Assembly (NCBI RefSeq): GCF_035916875.1
Contig: NZ_JAXUHN010000092.1
Coordinates: 124,001 to 188,000 of the forward strand
Source of the DNA: Methylomicrobium sp035916875
GTDB taxonomy: Bacteria; Pseudomonadota; Gammaproteobacteria; Methylococcales; Methylomonadaceae
Direction of reading: 5' to 3'
DNA length: 64,000 nucleotides
Numbering within the stretch: the first letter of the stretch is position 1; each line of letters starts with the position of its first letter. Positions 17,401 through 26,781 of the stretch are shown piece by piece. The notes under the pieces are model-generated. The model worked only from the letters and a program-made list of their open reading frames with translations. It made no database searches and was not told where the DNA came from. A program made the position numbers and the translations under genes.

Positions 17401-17720
17401 GGTCGTCAATAAAAAGTAAGCAGTCAAGCCGGGACCGAACAAAACGCACATGATAAGCCTAAACCGGCCTGTTTAGAAAGCCGTCGCCGATCGGATCGCC
17501 CCAGATAGATTCGCAGGCCGTTTTGTCGGGCTGATGCGCGGTATTGACGTGCCCGGCGCCTGCTCGGCGATGCTGCCGAGTGCAATAGCTCCGGTTTCAT
17601 CGTGCTTCGCAGGCAGCGATAGGGTCCAATGGCGGCGCCATAGGATAACATATTGTTAAATAAGCAATCATAAACTGGTATAGTGCGCATCTTTTTACGA
17701 AGTTTGATAAGGAGTGTGCT
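17401..17720. other. 320-base gene-free divergent region
   Basis: This is the gap between the divergent lptM and TauE-type genes. In related genomes cyaY often starts here. I could not find a CyaY-like protein in it in any frame. The minus strand stays open in more than one frame over ~17440-17690, but none of the peptides was recognised. On the plus strand a TATAGT near 17681 could serve as the -10 for the permease, with a weak -35. Confidence 0.4.
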
Positions 17721-18533
17721 TTGTTCAGCACGGCATATATAGTTTCGGGATTTTCGGTCGGTTTGCTGGTCGGCGTGACCGGCGTCGGCGGCGGTTCGCT
17801 GATGACCCCTTTATTGGTGTTTTTATTTGGTTTCAAGCCGGCGGTTGCGGTCGGCACCGATCTGTTGTTCGCGGCGATCACCAAGACCGGCGGCGTCTGG
17901 GTGCATCACGGCAAACATAATTCGGTCGAATGGAAAATCGTCGGTTTGTTGGCGCTGGGCAGTCTGCCTTGCGCGCTGGGGACGCTTTATGTATTAAAGC
18001 AACTCCACGAAACCGGAAAGGAAATCGGCAGCATGATCACTTATTCGCTGGGCATCGCGCTGATTTTGACCGCCTGTTCCTTGCTGGTGCGCAGCGTGTT
18101 GATGAATAAAGCGCAAAAAGTTGGTCAGCTCGACGACGATCATAGCAACGAAGACAATGCCGCGCGCTTTCGGCGTTTTCATGCGCCAGCCACCATTTTG
18201 ATCGGCATGATTCTCGGCGTGCTGGTCACGCTGTCTTCGGTAGGCGCGGGCGCTTTGGGAACGGTGGCATTGTTGTTTCTGTATCCGAGGATGACCACAT
18301 TGAAAGTGGTTGGCACCGATCTCGCGCACGCGATTCCGTTGACCGCGGTGGCAGGCCTCGGTCATTTGAGCATCGGCAATGTCGATGGGATTTTACTGTC
18401 CAGCTTATTGATCGGCTCCTTGCCGGGCATCTGGATCGGCAGCCATTTGAGCGCGAAGATTCCCGAACGTTTTCTTCGCCCGGTACTGGCGACAGTGTTG
18501 TTGCTGATCGGCTTTAAATTTGTGTTGCAGTAA
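17721..18533 (+). CDS. TauE/SafE family permease
   Basis: Inner-membrane protein of 270 residues with about eight membrane helices and the two-fold TauE/SafE (DUF81) pattern (GVTGVGGGSLMTPLL in the first half, TLSSVGAGALGTVALLFLYP in the second). Members export sulfite, sulfoacetate or other organosulfur anions; the substrate here is unknown. The start is TTG at 17721, supported by AAGGAG at 17709-17714 six bases before it and by the lack of a usable ATG. Confidence 0.85.
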   Translation: MFSTAYIVSGFSVGLLVGVTGVGGGSLMTPLLVFLFGFKPAVAVGTDLLFAAITKTGGVWVHHGKHNSVEWKIVGLLALGSLPCALGTLYVLKQLHETGKEIGSMITYSLGIALILTACSLLVRSVLMNKAQKVGQLDDDHSNEDNAARFRRFHAPATILIGMILGVLVTLSSVGAGALGTVALLFLYPRMTTLKVVGTDLAHAIPLTAVAGLGHLSIGNVDGILLSSLLIGSLPGIWIGSHLSAKIPERFLRPVLATVLLLIGFKFVLQ

Positions 18534-18654
18534 GGGGCGCATAATCGGCACGACTGATCAGACTGGCGGAGGCCTTTGTGGGTTTTCGCCTGCTTTCTCG
18601 GCAACTGCTCCTGCAATCATGCAAGTCGTAACCATCCTATACGCTTTGTGAGTA

Positions 18655-19938
18655 TTACTTCTCGGTTTGACGCCGATAAATCGACAAAGCTGCGATACGC
18701 ATGTCGATTTCCTTTGATATCTTTAGATATTCCTCGCTGTTTATCGATCCGAAGCGTTCATGAAATTCTGCCGCATCCATTTTTTCCGGAAGGTCCCTGG
18801 GGTCAGGCATGAATTCGCTGTAGCTTCGGATAGCGGACATCGCTTTTTGGATGCTCCGCGCATTTTCCGGCGTCGAAGTCGCGATTTCGCCGAATTTCGT
18901 GCCGGCTTTGTCGGCGGCCAGATCGATGAAGCTGAAGCCGCTGCCGCCGTTCTCCGCGTCGCTCAGCTCTTTTTGTTCCCCCATCACTTTGGCCAACTGT
19001 CCATTCATTGTGGCGGTCAATGCGGCTGCGCCGATGAAATGTTGAGCCAGATCGATGCGCTTATACATAAAGGCGGAATATTGGGTATTCTGGGCCGGTT
19101 TCGCGTTCGGAACGTCCAATAGCTTGGGAATTTGCTGTTGGTTCACATAGTCGTTGACGGTCAGGATCGCCAACCGGTTTTCTTCTATCGCCGAGTCCGG
19201 CGCAGAGCGCTGCAGGGCCAGTTGAAACATTGGCTGCAATAACTCCGCCAGCGACAGACGCCATTCGGGATCGTGGCCGGCGACGATTTCGGCCAGTCTT
19301 TTTTGATAAACAGCTTGTGCCGGGTTGGCGCTGCTGTCGGCAAGAAACTCTCGCGCCTGCTGTAAAGACTCGGCGCTTGAATAATAGGTGATCGTGAGTT
19401 GTTCCTGATCGATAATAACCGCTTTGATCGGTTGAGTCGCCAAAATGTAATAGTCGCGTAGCGAGGTATTATGGATGATGCGCTGCATAACCCAGGCTGC
19501 GAGCCTTGCCGGCAATAGCAGTTTCCCGACCTTGAACTTGGTGATGCCGGGCAGTTCGTAGATCGAGTCGTTGCCGAGTCGGAAGCTGATGTTCAGATAT
19601 TTTCCGAGAATATTGTCCGGCAACGTGATCGTCACATTGAAGCGTAGCTTGTTGTTTATCAGTTGAATATATACCGCGCTTTTCCAGTAGCGGTTCAACA
19701 GATAATTGCCGGCCAGATTCAGGTCGTTTTCGGTCAGTTCGATCGTGCCGAGCTCATACGGTTTGATTTGCGCGCCTTCGTGCAGAATCTTCTTCGCGCG
19801 GGCGATGTCGTCGTGGGTCAGTTCCCAGCCGAGGCCTATCACTTCGGGTTTATTACCGACTCCGAATAAAACGATCGTGACGCTCAGCGCCAGGACCGTT
19901 AACAGAGTGTAGCTCGACAGGCGTAATAGCAGCTTCAT
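18655..19938 (-). CDS. Conserved hypothetical protein downstream of ppx
   Basis: I do not recognise this 427-residue protein. It has an N-terminal membrane anchor (residues ~8-26, LLTVLALSVTIVLFGVG) and a soluble, presumably periplasmic remainder with mixed alpha/beta character. Near the C-terminus is a distinctive block, GFSFIDLAADKAGTKFGE. The start at 19938 gives the anchor at the N-terminus. It begins 7 bp after the ppx stop, so it is co-transcribed with ppx. A link to polyphosphate or envelope stress is only an inference from that coupling. Confidence 0.75.
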   Translation of the reverse strand: MKLLLRLSSYTLLTVLALSVTIVLFGVGNKPEVIGLGWELTHDDIARAKKILHEGAQIKPYELGTIELTENDLNLAGNYLLNRYWKSAVYIQLINNKLRFNVTITLPDNILGKYLNISFRLGNDSIYELPGITKFKVGKLLLPARLAAWVMQRIIHNTSLRDYYILATQPIKAVIIDQEQLTITYYSSAESLQQAREFLADSSANPAQAVYQKRLAEIVAGHDPEWRLSLAELLQPMFQLALQRSAPDSAIEENRLAILTVNDYVNQQQIPKLLDVPNAKPAQNTQYSAFMYKRIDLAQHFIGAAALTATMNGQLAKVMGEQKELSDAENGGSGFSFIDLAADKAGTKFGEIATSTPENARSIQKAMSAIRSYSEFMPDPRDLPEKMDAAEFHERFGSINSEEYLKISKEIDMRIAALSIYRRQTEK

Positions 19939-19945
19939 TGGCGAA

Positions 19946-21445
19946 TCAGCAAAAATCCAGCTTGAAGCCGCCCTGTTTGAGATAGTCGGCTTCCAGCAGC
20001 AAATCGGCATGGGTCAACGGCGATGCGTTTAACCAGTTTTCCGGGAAACTCAGGCGAATCTTCGATTTTTCGATCGCAATCCCGAATTTTGGCAAGTCGG
20101 CATCAAAACGATTGCGGCGCAGCAGCACGGCGAGCCGCAAAATGATGCTCAGATAAGGCGCCACCTCGTTCCAGGGCGCCGGCAGGCCGGCGAACAACGA
20201 GCGCACGAACTTGCGCCGGTGCGTTCTGATGAGGGTCGCCAACAGGGTTTGATCCTGTCTCGAAAAGCCGGCTAGATCGCCGTTCTCGATGATATAGGCG
20301 CTGTGTTTGTGATAGCCGCTGTGCGCTATGTCGCGGCCGATTTCATGCAGATCGGCGGCCCAGTTAAGGAATTGGGTGATCGTGTCGTTGTCGATCGGCG
20401 TGTTGTCATTGCGCAATTGCGGCAGCATGTATGCAATCGTTTGTTTGACACGAGCGGCATGCGGCTTGTCGGTATGAAAGCGCTCCGCCCAGTTGCGCAC
20501 GGTTGCGGAGCGGATGTCGTGATCGAATATCCGGCCCATCAGGTCCTGGATCAAGCCTTCGCGCAAGGCGCCGTCGGAGACGGTCATTTGTTCGATGCCG
20601 AGGATTTTGAAGGTCGCATAAACGATCGCGACGCCGCCCGGAAATATCGGCAGGCGGTCCGGGTTTAAATCGGGCAGTTTCAGCTCGTTGACATGGCCGC
20701 ATTGGCCGATGTGTGCGGCCAGTTGCTCCAGGCCTTCCAACGTAATGCCGTTATTGCTCCAGCCCTTGGCTTTAAGAACTTTGTCGATCGCGCGTAGAGA
20801 GCCGGAGGCGCCGATCGCTTTATTCCATTTACCACGGCGGAATACCTGCTGGAACGGCTCCAGTTGCTGCTCGGCGAATAACACCGCTTGCGCGAAGGCG
20901 CTTTTGGAGAGCTTGCCGCTTTTGAAAAACTGGTTGCTGAGTGTCACGCAGCCCATGTGCAGGCTTTCCTTCTCGCGCGGCGAGTAGCCCGTGCCCAGGA
21001 TATATTCGGTGCTGCCGCCGCCGATGTCCATCACCAGCCGGGTGCCGCCGTTGCCGCCCAGGCTGTAGGCGACGCCCAAATAAATCATACGCGCTTCCTC
21101 GATGCCCGAAATGATGTCGATCGGGTGATTGAGTGCCTGTTCGGCCTTGCTCAGGAATTCCTGCGCATTGGTTGCTATCCGCAAGGTGTTCGTGCCGACC
21201 GCGCGCACGCTGCCGGGCGGAAAATTACGTACCCGCTGGCCGAATTTTTCCAGGCAGGCCAGCGCTCTGGCCTGGGTTTCGCTATCGAGAGCATCGTTTT
21301 TGTCCAGGCCGGAGGCCAGTCTGACCATTTCGCGTATCCGGTCCTGGATTTGCAGTTTGCCGTCCTTGAGGCTGCAAACAATCATGTGAAAGCTGTTCGA
21401 GCCGAGATCAACGGCGGCAACAACTTCGGGCAATTTTTTTGGCAC
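19946..21445 (-). CDS. ppx: Exopolyphosphatase (Ppx/GppA)
   Basis: Hydrolyses terminal phosphate from polyphosphate (or pppGpp). The 499-residue length and the extra C-terminal domain favour Ppx/GppA of the long enteric type. Motifs are the phosphate-1 loop AAVDLGSNSFHM, GTNTLR, ISGIEEARMIYLGV, and the phosphate-2 loop MDIGGGSTEY. An HD-like helical segment follows in the C-terminal third. The downstream unknown gene starts 7 bp later. With pst-phoU also in the window, phosphate handling is well represented. Confidence 0.92.
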   Translation of the reverse strand: MPKKLPEVVAAVDLGSNSFHMIVCSLKDGKLQIQDRIREMVRLASGLDKNDALDSETQARALACLEKFGQRVRNFPPGSVRAVGTNTLRIATNAQEFLSKAEQALNHPIDIISGIEEARMIYLGVAYSLGGNGGTRLVMDIGGGSTEYILGTGYSPREKESLHMGCVTLSNQFFKSGKLSKSAFAQAVLFAEQQLEPFQQVFRRGKWNKAIGASGSLRAIDKVLKAKGWSNNGITLEGLEQLAAHIGQCGHVNELKLPDLNPDRLPIFPGGVAIVYATFKILGIEQMTVSDGALREGLIQDLMGRIFDHDIRSATVRNWAERFHTDKPHAARVKQTIAYMLPQLRNDNTPIDNDTITQFLNWAADLHEIGRDIAHSGYHKHSAYIIENGDLAGFSRQDQTLLATLIRTHRRKFVRSLFAGLPAPWNEVAPYLSIILRLAVLLRRNRFDADLPKFGIAIEKSKIRLSFPENWLNASPLTHADLLLEADYLKQGGFKLDFC

Positions 21446-21584
21446 GGTCTATCCGGTTAAGTCAACAGAATGGTTGCAAATCTGATAGAATTGGACGGTT
21501 TTTGCTTGTTTTTTTATCGTGATTGAATTCCACCGGTGCCTAATTTAACTGATTTGAAGGATTTCGTTAAGTAATAGTTTGCTT

Positions 21585-22514
21585 ATGAATGCATTATCCC
21601 TACGTAACCTCCGCAAAACCTATAGTAATGGCTTCGAAGCTTTGAAAGGCATCGATCTGGATGTCGCGGCGGGCGATTTTTTTGCGTTGCTGGGGCCGAA
21701 CGGGGCGGGCAAATCGACCGCGATCGGCATCATCAGTTCGTTGGTCAATGCGACCAGCGGGTCGGTCAGCATCTTCGGGCACGATTTACAGCGGGAACGC
21801 GACAAAGCCAAAAATTGTATCGGTCTGGTACCCCAGGAAGTCAATTTCAATCAGTTTGAAACGGTCAAAAATATCGTACTGAATCAGGCAGGTTATTATG
21901 GCGTGCCGCGTAAACTGGCGCTTCACCGAACCGAACTATGCCTGAAGCAGATGGAACTTTGGGATAAGCGCGACTCCGTGTCGCGGCGTTTGTCCGGCGG
22001 GATGAAACGCCGGGTGATGATAGCGCGCGCCATGGTGCATGATCCTAAACTGTTGATTCTCGATGAGCCGACCGCCGGCGTCGATATCGAAATCCGACGG
22101 TCGATGTGGAAGCTGATGCGCGAAGTCAACGCGCAGGGCACCACGATCATCTTGACCACGCATTATCTGGAAGAAGCGGAAAGCCTGTGCCGGAATATCG
22201 CGATTATCGATCAGGGCCGCATCGTCGAACATTCCGACATGGCTGGCCTCTTGGCGCGGCTGAATATCGATCATTTCCTGCTCGATCTGGAGGCGCCGAT
22301 CGACGCCGCGCCGAAGATCGACGGCGTGCAGATCGAGCGGGTTTCCGAGCGGGTGCTGAATGTCGGTGTGCCGAAAACGTTCGGTCTGAATCAACTGTTT
22401 AGCCGGCTCAGCGAGCGGGGGATCAAGGTGATCAGTCTGAAGAATAAATCGAATCGGCTCGAGCAGCTGTTTCTGGATTTGATCAATGCTAATACGCCAG
22501 GAGACGAACGATGA
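21585..22514 (+). CDS. ABC exporter ATP-binding subunit (YadG-like)
   Basis: ATPase of a two-component ABC exporter, 309 residues. It shows Walker A (GPNGAGKST), the signature SRRLSGGMKRRVMIARAM, Walker B (LLILDEPTAGVD) and the switch His in ILTTHYLEEAE. Sequence resembles YadG, including the block GIISSLVNATSG after Walker A. The ATG at 21585 is preferred over the TTG six bases earlier. It overlaps the permease gene by 4 bp. The substrate is not known. Confidence 0.88.
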   Translation: MNALSLRNLRKTYSNGFEALKGIDLDVAAGDFFALLGPNGAGKSTAIGIISSLVNATSGSVSIFGHDLQRERDKAKNCIGLVPQEVNFNQFETVKNIVLNQAGYYGVPRKLALHRTELCLKQMELWDKRDSVSRRLSGGMKRRVMIARAMVHDPKLLILDEPTAGVDIEIRRSMWKLMREVNAQGTTIILTTHYLEEAESLCRNIAIIDQGRIVEHSDMAGLLARLNIDHFLLDLEAPIDAAPKIDGVQIERVSERVLNVGVPKTFGLNQLFSRLSERGIKVISLKNKSNRLEQLFLDLINANTPGDER

Positions 22515-23275
22515 ATTACGGCATTGCCTTTCGCACGATCGCGGTCAAGGAAGTCCAACGCTTTTTCCGCATTTGGCCGCAGACCTTGCTGCCGCCGGCG
22601 ATTACCACCGCGTTGTATTTTCTGATTTTCGGCAAGTTGATCGGCGCCAGGATCGGCACGGTCAGCGGCGCCAGCTACATCGACTATATCGTCCCCGGCG
22701 TCATTCTGATGTCGGTGATCAGCCATTCCTATGCGAACGTGGTGTCATCGTTTTATTCGACCAAATTTCAACGCAATATCGAGGAACTCCTGGTTGCGCC
22801 GGTGCCGAATTGGGTAATTCTGGGCGGCTATGTGTCCGGAGGCATCGTGCGCGGATTGTCGGTAGGCATCGTGGTCGCGCTAATTTCGCTGATATTCGCG
22901 CAAATCAACGTATACAATGTGATGATCTGCCTGTCTGTCGTGGTGCTGACCGCGACGTTGTTCTCGTTGGCGGGCTTTATCAATGCGGTGTTCGCGGAAA
23001 GCTTCGACGATATTTCGATCATTCCGAACTTTATCCTGACTCCGCTTAGCTATCTCGGGGGCGTGTTTTTTTCGGTCGAAATGCTGGACGGCATCTGGCG
23101 AACGATTGCGATGGGCAATCCGATTTTGTACATGGTTAACGCCTTACGTTACGGAATGATCGGCGTGAGCGACGTGGACATTGGTCTGGCTTATCGAATG
23201 ACCGGCGGGTTTATCGTCTTGATGGCCTTGTTCAGTCTGTATTTGCTGCGCAAAGGGGTCGGCATCAAAAATTAA
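22511..23275 (+). CDS. ABC-2 type permease (YadH-like)
   Basis: Membrane partner of the preceding ATPase, 254 residues with six predicted membrane helices of the ABC-2 type. The family block NPILYMVNALRYGMIGVSDVD lies near the C-terminus, and FQRNIEELLVAPVPNW is the conserved cytoplasmic loop. The start overlaps the ATPase stop as ATGA. Substrate unknown; homologues are usually single pairs without a dedicated periplasmic protein. Confidence 0.88.
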   Translation: MNYGIAFRTIAVKEVQRFFRIWPQTLLPPAITTALYFLIFGKLIGARIGTVSGASYIDYIVPGVILMSVISHSYANVVSSFYSTKFQRNIEELLVAPVPNWVILGGYVSGGIVRGLSVGIVVALISLIFAQINVYNVMICLSVVVLTATLFSLAGFINAVFAESFDDISIIPNFILTPLSYLGGVFFSVEMLDGIWRTIAMGNPILYMVNALRYGMIGVSDVDIGLAYRMTGGFIVLMALFSLYLLRKGVGIKN

Positions 23276-23360
23276 CGCTTGACCGCCGGCAATGTGAAGA
23301 TTTTGCGTGTTAAGCGTGCGCCCCCGCTATTAATTTTTTAAGGATTGGGGCATCTTTAGT

Positions 23361-23389
23361 TTGTTTACCGACAGTGTTTTAGGGATAAT
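23361..23389 (+). promoter_or_regulatory. Sigma-70 promoter for the oad operon
   Basis: TTGTTT (23361-23366) and GATAAT (23384-23389) are separated by 17 bases, 41 bases upstream of the oadG start. No other gene lies between, so this is the likely operon promoter. Confidence 0.6.
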
Positions 23390-23430
23390 GCAATCCAAAT
23401 GGCTAAAGTTTTTGAACAGGGTAACGCATT

Positions 23431-23658
23431 ATGGCAGAACTGATTAGCAGCGGTGTTGAATTGATGATTGTCGGAATGGGCATCGTTTATTTTTTTTTGG
23501 CGTTGTTGGTCGTTGCGATCAATGTGATGTCGTTCCTAATCCAGCGTTTTTTTCCGGAACAGCCTAAAGCCGCGAAAGTTGTCAAAATTGAAACGGATAA
23601 GGCAACCGTCGCGGCGATTTCGGCGGCGGTGCATCAATACCGGAGCAAAAACAGGTAG
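23431..23658 (+). CDS. oadG: Oxaloacetate decarboxylase gamma subunit
   Basis: Small membrane-anchored subunit that holds the Na+-pumping oxaloacetate decarboxylase together and binds zinc. The 75-residue protein has one membrane helix (residues ~9-38, LMIVGMGIVYFFLALLVVAI, the family hallmark MGxVFxFL-like run) and a basic, Ala-rich C-terminus. It is first in the oadG-A-B order, directly behind a promoter. Confidence 0.87.
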   Translation: MAELISSGVELMIVGMGIVYFFLALLVVAINVMSFLIQRFFPEQPKAAKVVKIETDKATVAAISAAVHQYRSKNR

Positions 23659-23745
23659 AATGGAACGAAATTTGCCCAATTAATTAGCTGGTGACCCGCT
23701 GAGGCCGCCAACCCAACTTTTAAGGATACCGGAGAAAATTTAAGA

Positions 23746-25533
23746 ATGGCGAATGAGAAGATCAAGCCTTTGTCGATCACCGAAGTCGCGTTGCGCGATG
23801 CGCATCAGTCGCTTTTTGCGACTCGGATGCGTATCGAGGACATGCTGCCGATTTGCGAAAAACTTGATCAGGTGGGCTATTGGTCGGTCGAGTCCTGGGG
23901 CGGCGCCACTTTCGATGCCTGCATTCGATACCTCGGCGAAGATCCGTGGGAAAGATTGCGTTTGCTGAAAGCCGCCATGCCGAATACGCGCCAGCAAATG
24001 TTGCTGCGCGGACAGAATTTGCTCGGCTATCGGCATTTTGCTGACGATGTGGTCGACAAGTTCATCGAACGCAGCGCCATCAACGGCATTGATGTGTTTC
24101 GCATCTTCGATGCGATGAATGACATGCGCAATATCGAACATGCAGTCAAGGCAGTGCTGAGGACCGATGCGCATGCGCAGGGCACTATTTCTTATACGAC
24201 GAGCCCGGTGCATACACTGGATTCGTGGGTCGATCTCGGTAAAAAGATCGAGGACATGGGTGCGCATTCGATTTGCATCAAGGACATGGCCGGGCTATTG
24301 AAGCCGTACGAAGCGTTCGAACTGGTTTCGCGCCTCAAAAAAAGCACATCGCTGCCGATCCATCTGCATTGCCATGCGACGACCGGCTTGAGCGCGTCGA
24401 GTCTGCTCAAGGCGGCCGAAGCCGGAGTCGATATGGTCGATACGGCGATTTCACCCCTTAGCATGACGTACAGCCATAGCCCGACTGAAACGCTCGTAGC
24501 CAGCCTCGAAGGAACTGAACGCGCGACCGGCCTGGATTTGACCAGGCTCGAAGAAATCGCCGCCTATTTCCGGGGCATTCGCAAGAAATACGCACAATTT
24601 GAGGGCAGCCTGAAAGGTGTCGATAGTCGTATTTTGATCGCGCAAGTGCCGGGCGGCATGCTGACCAATATGGAAAGCCAATTGAAAGAGCAGGGCGCCG
24701 CCGACAAGTTTGACGAGGTAATGCATGAAATTCCGCGCGTGCGCGAGGATTTGGGCTTCATCCCGCTGGTCACGCCGACGTCGCAGATCGTCGGCACGCA
24801 AGCAGTGTTGAATGTGATCAGTGGCGAACGCTATAAAACGATCACCAAGGAAACCGCAGGGCTCTTGAAAGGCGAGTACGGTGCGACGCCGGCGCCGGTT
24901 AACAAACAGTTGCAGGAACGCGTGCTCGAAGGCGGCGCTCCTGTCACCTGCCGCCCGGCCGATCTGATCGCGCCGGAAATGGACAAATTGGTTGCCGAGT
25001 TGAGGGAAAAGGCCAAGAAAGAAGGCGTCAAGTTGGCCAAGAATGTCGAAGAAGACGCCTTGATCAATGCGATGTTCAATCAGGTCGGCTGGAAATTTCT
25101 GGTCAACCGCGGTAATTCTTCCGCGTTCGAAGCCGCGCCGATCGGCGAGACCGGCAATGAGCCGGCTGCGGCAAAAGGTCAAGGCAAGGCAGCGCAGGCG
25201 GTCGAATCTTATGTGGTCAATGTGGACGGCAGAAACTTCAATGTGGCCGTGGGGCCCGGCGGTATCGGATTGACGATCGAACCAGCCGCCCAGCCTATCG
25301 TGGTGCCACAGCCGGGCAGCAGCGGTGCCATAGTTGAAGCGCCGATGGCCGGCAACATCCTGAAAATTCTGGTCAGTCCGGGCAGTGTGGTAGCCGCCGG
25401 CGAGATCGTCGTGATCATGGAAGCGATGAAAATGGAGACCGAAGTGCGCTCCAAATTCGCGGGCGTCGTCAGCGCCGTTCATGTGAAGGAAGGCAGCGGC
25501 GTCGCTGGAGGCGATGCGCTGATAACTTTATAA
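23746..25533 (+). CDS. oadA: Oxaloacetate decarboxylase alpha subunit (biotin carboxyltransferase)
   Basis: Carboxyltransferase subunit that moves CO2 from oxaloacetate to biotin. The 595-residue protein has the DRE-TIM carboxyltransferase domain first (LRDAHQSLFATRMR at residue ~17, the HLHCHATTG metal block at ~205), then the conserved carboxylase domain. After a short Ala-rich linker it ends in a biotinyl domain with EAMKMETEV (Lys562 would carry biotin). Together with OadB and OadG it couples decarboxylation to Na+ export. Confidence 0.94.
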   Translation: MANEKIKPLSITEVALRDAHQSLFATRMRIEDMLPICEKLDQVGYWSVESWGGATFDACIRYLGEDPWERLRLLKAAMPNTRQQMLLRGQNLLGYRHFADDVVDKFIERSAINGIDVFRIFDAMNDMRNIEHAVKAVLRTDAHAQGTISYTTSPVHTLDSWVDLGKKIEDMGAHSICIKDMAGLLKPYEAFELVSRLKKSTSLPIHLHCHATTGLSASSLLKAAEAGVDMVDTAISPLSMTYSHSPTETLVASLEGTERATGLDLTRLEEIAAYFRGIRKKYAQFEGSLKGVDSRILIAQVPGGMLTNMESQLKEQGAADKFDEVMHEIPRVREDLGFIPLVTPTSQIVGTQAVLNVISGERYKTITKETAGLLKGEYGATPAPVNKQLQERVLEGGAPVTCRPADLIAPEMDKLVAELREKAKKEGVKLAKNVEEDALINAMFNQVGWKFLVNRGNSSAFEAAPIGETGNEPAAAKGQGKAAQAVESYVVNVDGRNFNVAVGPGGIGLTIEPAAQPIVVPQPGSSGAIVEAPMAGNILKILVSPGSVVAAGEIVVIMEAMKMETEVRSKFAGVVSAVHVKEGSGVAGGDALITL

Positions 25534-25634
25534 CGCCTGGAGCCAGCCAAAAGGCAGACAGGCGCGGCTCAGGGGTGTTTTTTCCGCGGGCAAACGGACA
25601 CTTGCTATAACATAAATTCTTCAAACGATCATTC

Positions 25635-26762
25635 ATGGAAAATGTAATTTCACTTTGGCAGAGCACCGGCCTTTATAACATGAGCAGCGGCCAGGCCTTC
25701 ATGATGCTGGTCGGTTTCGTACTGTTGTATCTGGCGATCAAAAAAGGCTTCGAACCCTTGCTGTTGCTGCCGATCGGCTTTGGCGCGGTACTCAGCAATA
25801 TTCCTGTCGCCGGCATTGCGGAAGAGGGCGGCATTTTGCATTACTTGTATTTCGGTATCAAGACCGGGGTTTTTCCGTTGCTGATTTTCATGGGCGTCGG
25901 CGCGATGACCGATTTCGGGCCGATGATCGCGAATCCGAAGACCTTGTTGCTTGGCGCGGCCGCGCAGTTGGGCATTTTTGCTTCATTGCTCGGCGCGTTG
26001 GCGTTGAATATGGTGCCGGGTCTCGAGTTTTCGCTGAGGGATGCTGCCGCGATTGGCATCATTGGCGGCGCGGACGGCCCGACCGCGATTTATGTCGCCT
26101 CCCGGCTCGCGCCGGATTTGCTTGGCGCGATCGCGGTCGCCGCCTATTCCTACATGGCGTTGGTGCCGTTGATCCAGCCGCCGATTATGCGCGCGTTGAC
26201 TACCGAAGACGAGCGTAAAATCGAGATGCAACAATTGCGCGCGGTCAGCAAGACCGAAAAAATCGTTTTCCCCCTGATGCTGTTGTTGCTATGCATTCTG
26301 ATGTTGCCGTCGGCCGCGCCATTGGTTGGCATGTTCGCGTTGGGCAATCTGATGAATGCGTGCGGCGTGGTCGAACGCTTGAGTCAGACCGCACAAAACG
26401 AGCTGATCAATATCGTGACGATCTTTTTAGGCTTGTCGGTCGGTTCGAAATTGAGCGCCGAAGCCTTTTTACAATTCAAGACACTCGGCATTCTGGCGCT
26501 GGGAGCGGTCGCATTTGCGATCGGCACTGCGGGCGGCGTGGTCATGGCGAAGATCATGAATCGCTTCAGCAGTACTCAGATCAATCCGTTAATCGGCGCG
26601 GCCGGCGTTTCGGCCGTACCGATGGCCGCGCGTGTCGCGAATAAGCTGGGCCTGGAAAGCAACCCGCATAACTTTCTGCTGATGCATGCGATGGGGCCGA
26701 ATGTGGCCGGCGTGATCGGTTCCGCGGTCGCGGCCGGTGTGTTGTTAAGCTTAGTCAAATGA
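25635..26762 (+). CDS. oadB: Oxaloacetate decarboxylase beta subunit (Na+ pump)
   Basis: Integral membrane subunit that decarboxylates carboxybiotin and exports two Na+. The 375-residue protein is highly hydrophobic. It carries the family blocks FMGVGAMTDFGPMIANP, IIGGADGPTAIYV (with the Asp implicated in Na+ translocation) and NPLIGAAGVSAVP. It is 101 bp after oadA on the same strand and ends 19 bp before the convergent SGNH-like gene; no terminator hairpin is evident in that short gap. Confidence 0.95.
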   Translation: MENVISLWQSTGLYNMSSGQAFMMLVGFVLLYLAIKKGFEPLLLLPIGFGAVLSNIPVAGIAEEGGILHYLYFGIKTGVFPLLIFMGVGAMTDFGPMIANPKTLLLGAAAQLGIFASLLGALALNMVPGLEFSLRDAAAIGIIGGADGPTAIYVASRLAPDLLGAIAVAAYSYMALVPLIQPPIMRALTTEDERKIEMQQLRAVSKTEKIVFPLMLLLLCILMLPSAAPLVGMFALGNLMNACGVVERLSQTAQNELINIVTIFLGLSVGSKLSAEAFLQFKTLGILALGAVAFAIGTAGGVVMAKIMNRFSSTQINPLIGAAGVSAVPMAARVANKLGLESNPHNFLLMHAMGPNVAGVIGSAVAAGVLLSLVK

Positions 26763-26781
26763 TATTGGCTTGAGGCCGGGT

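Noticed and set aside
17424..17690. 88-codon minus-strand frame upstream of lptM
   Set aside because: Very Arg/Ser-rich, other frames equally open, and no ribosome binding site; not convincing as a gene.
24451..25482. 343-codon open frame on the minus strand
   Set aside because: It is the mirror of oadA, whose domains and motifs are unambiguous; the minus-strand peptide is His/Asp-rich low-complexity shadow with no family resemblance.
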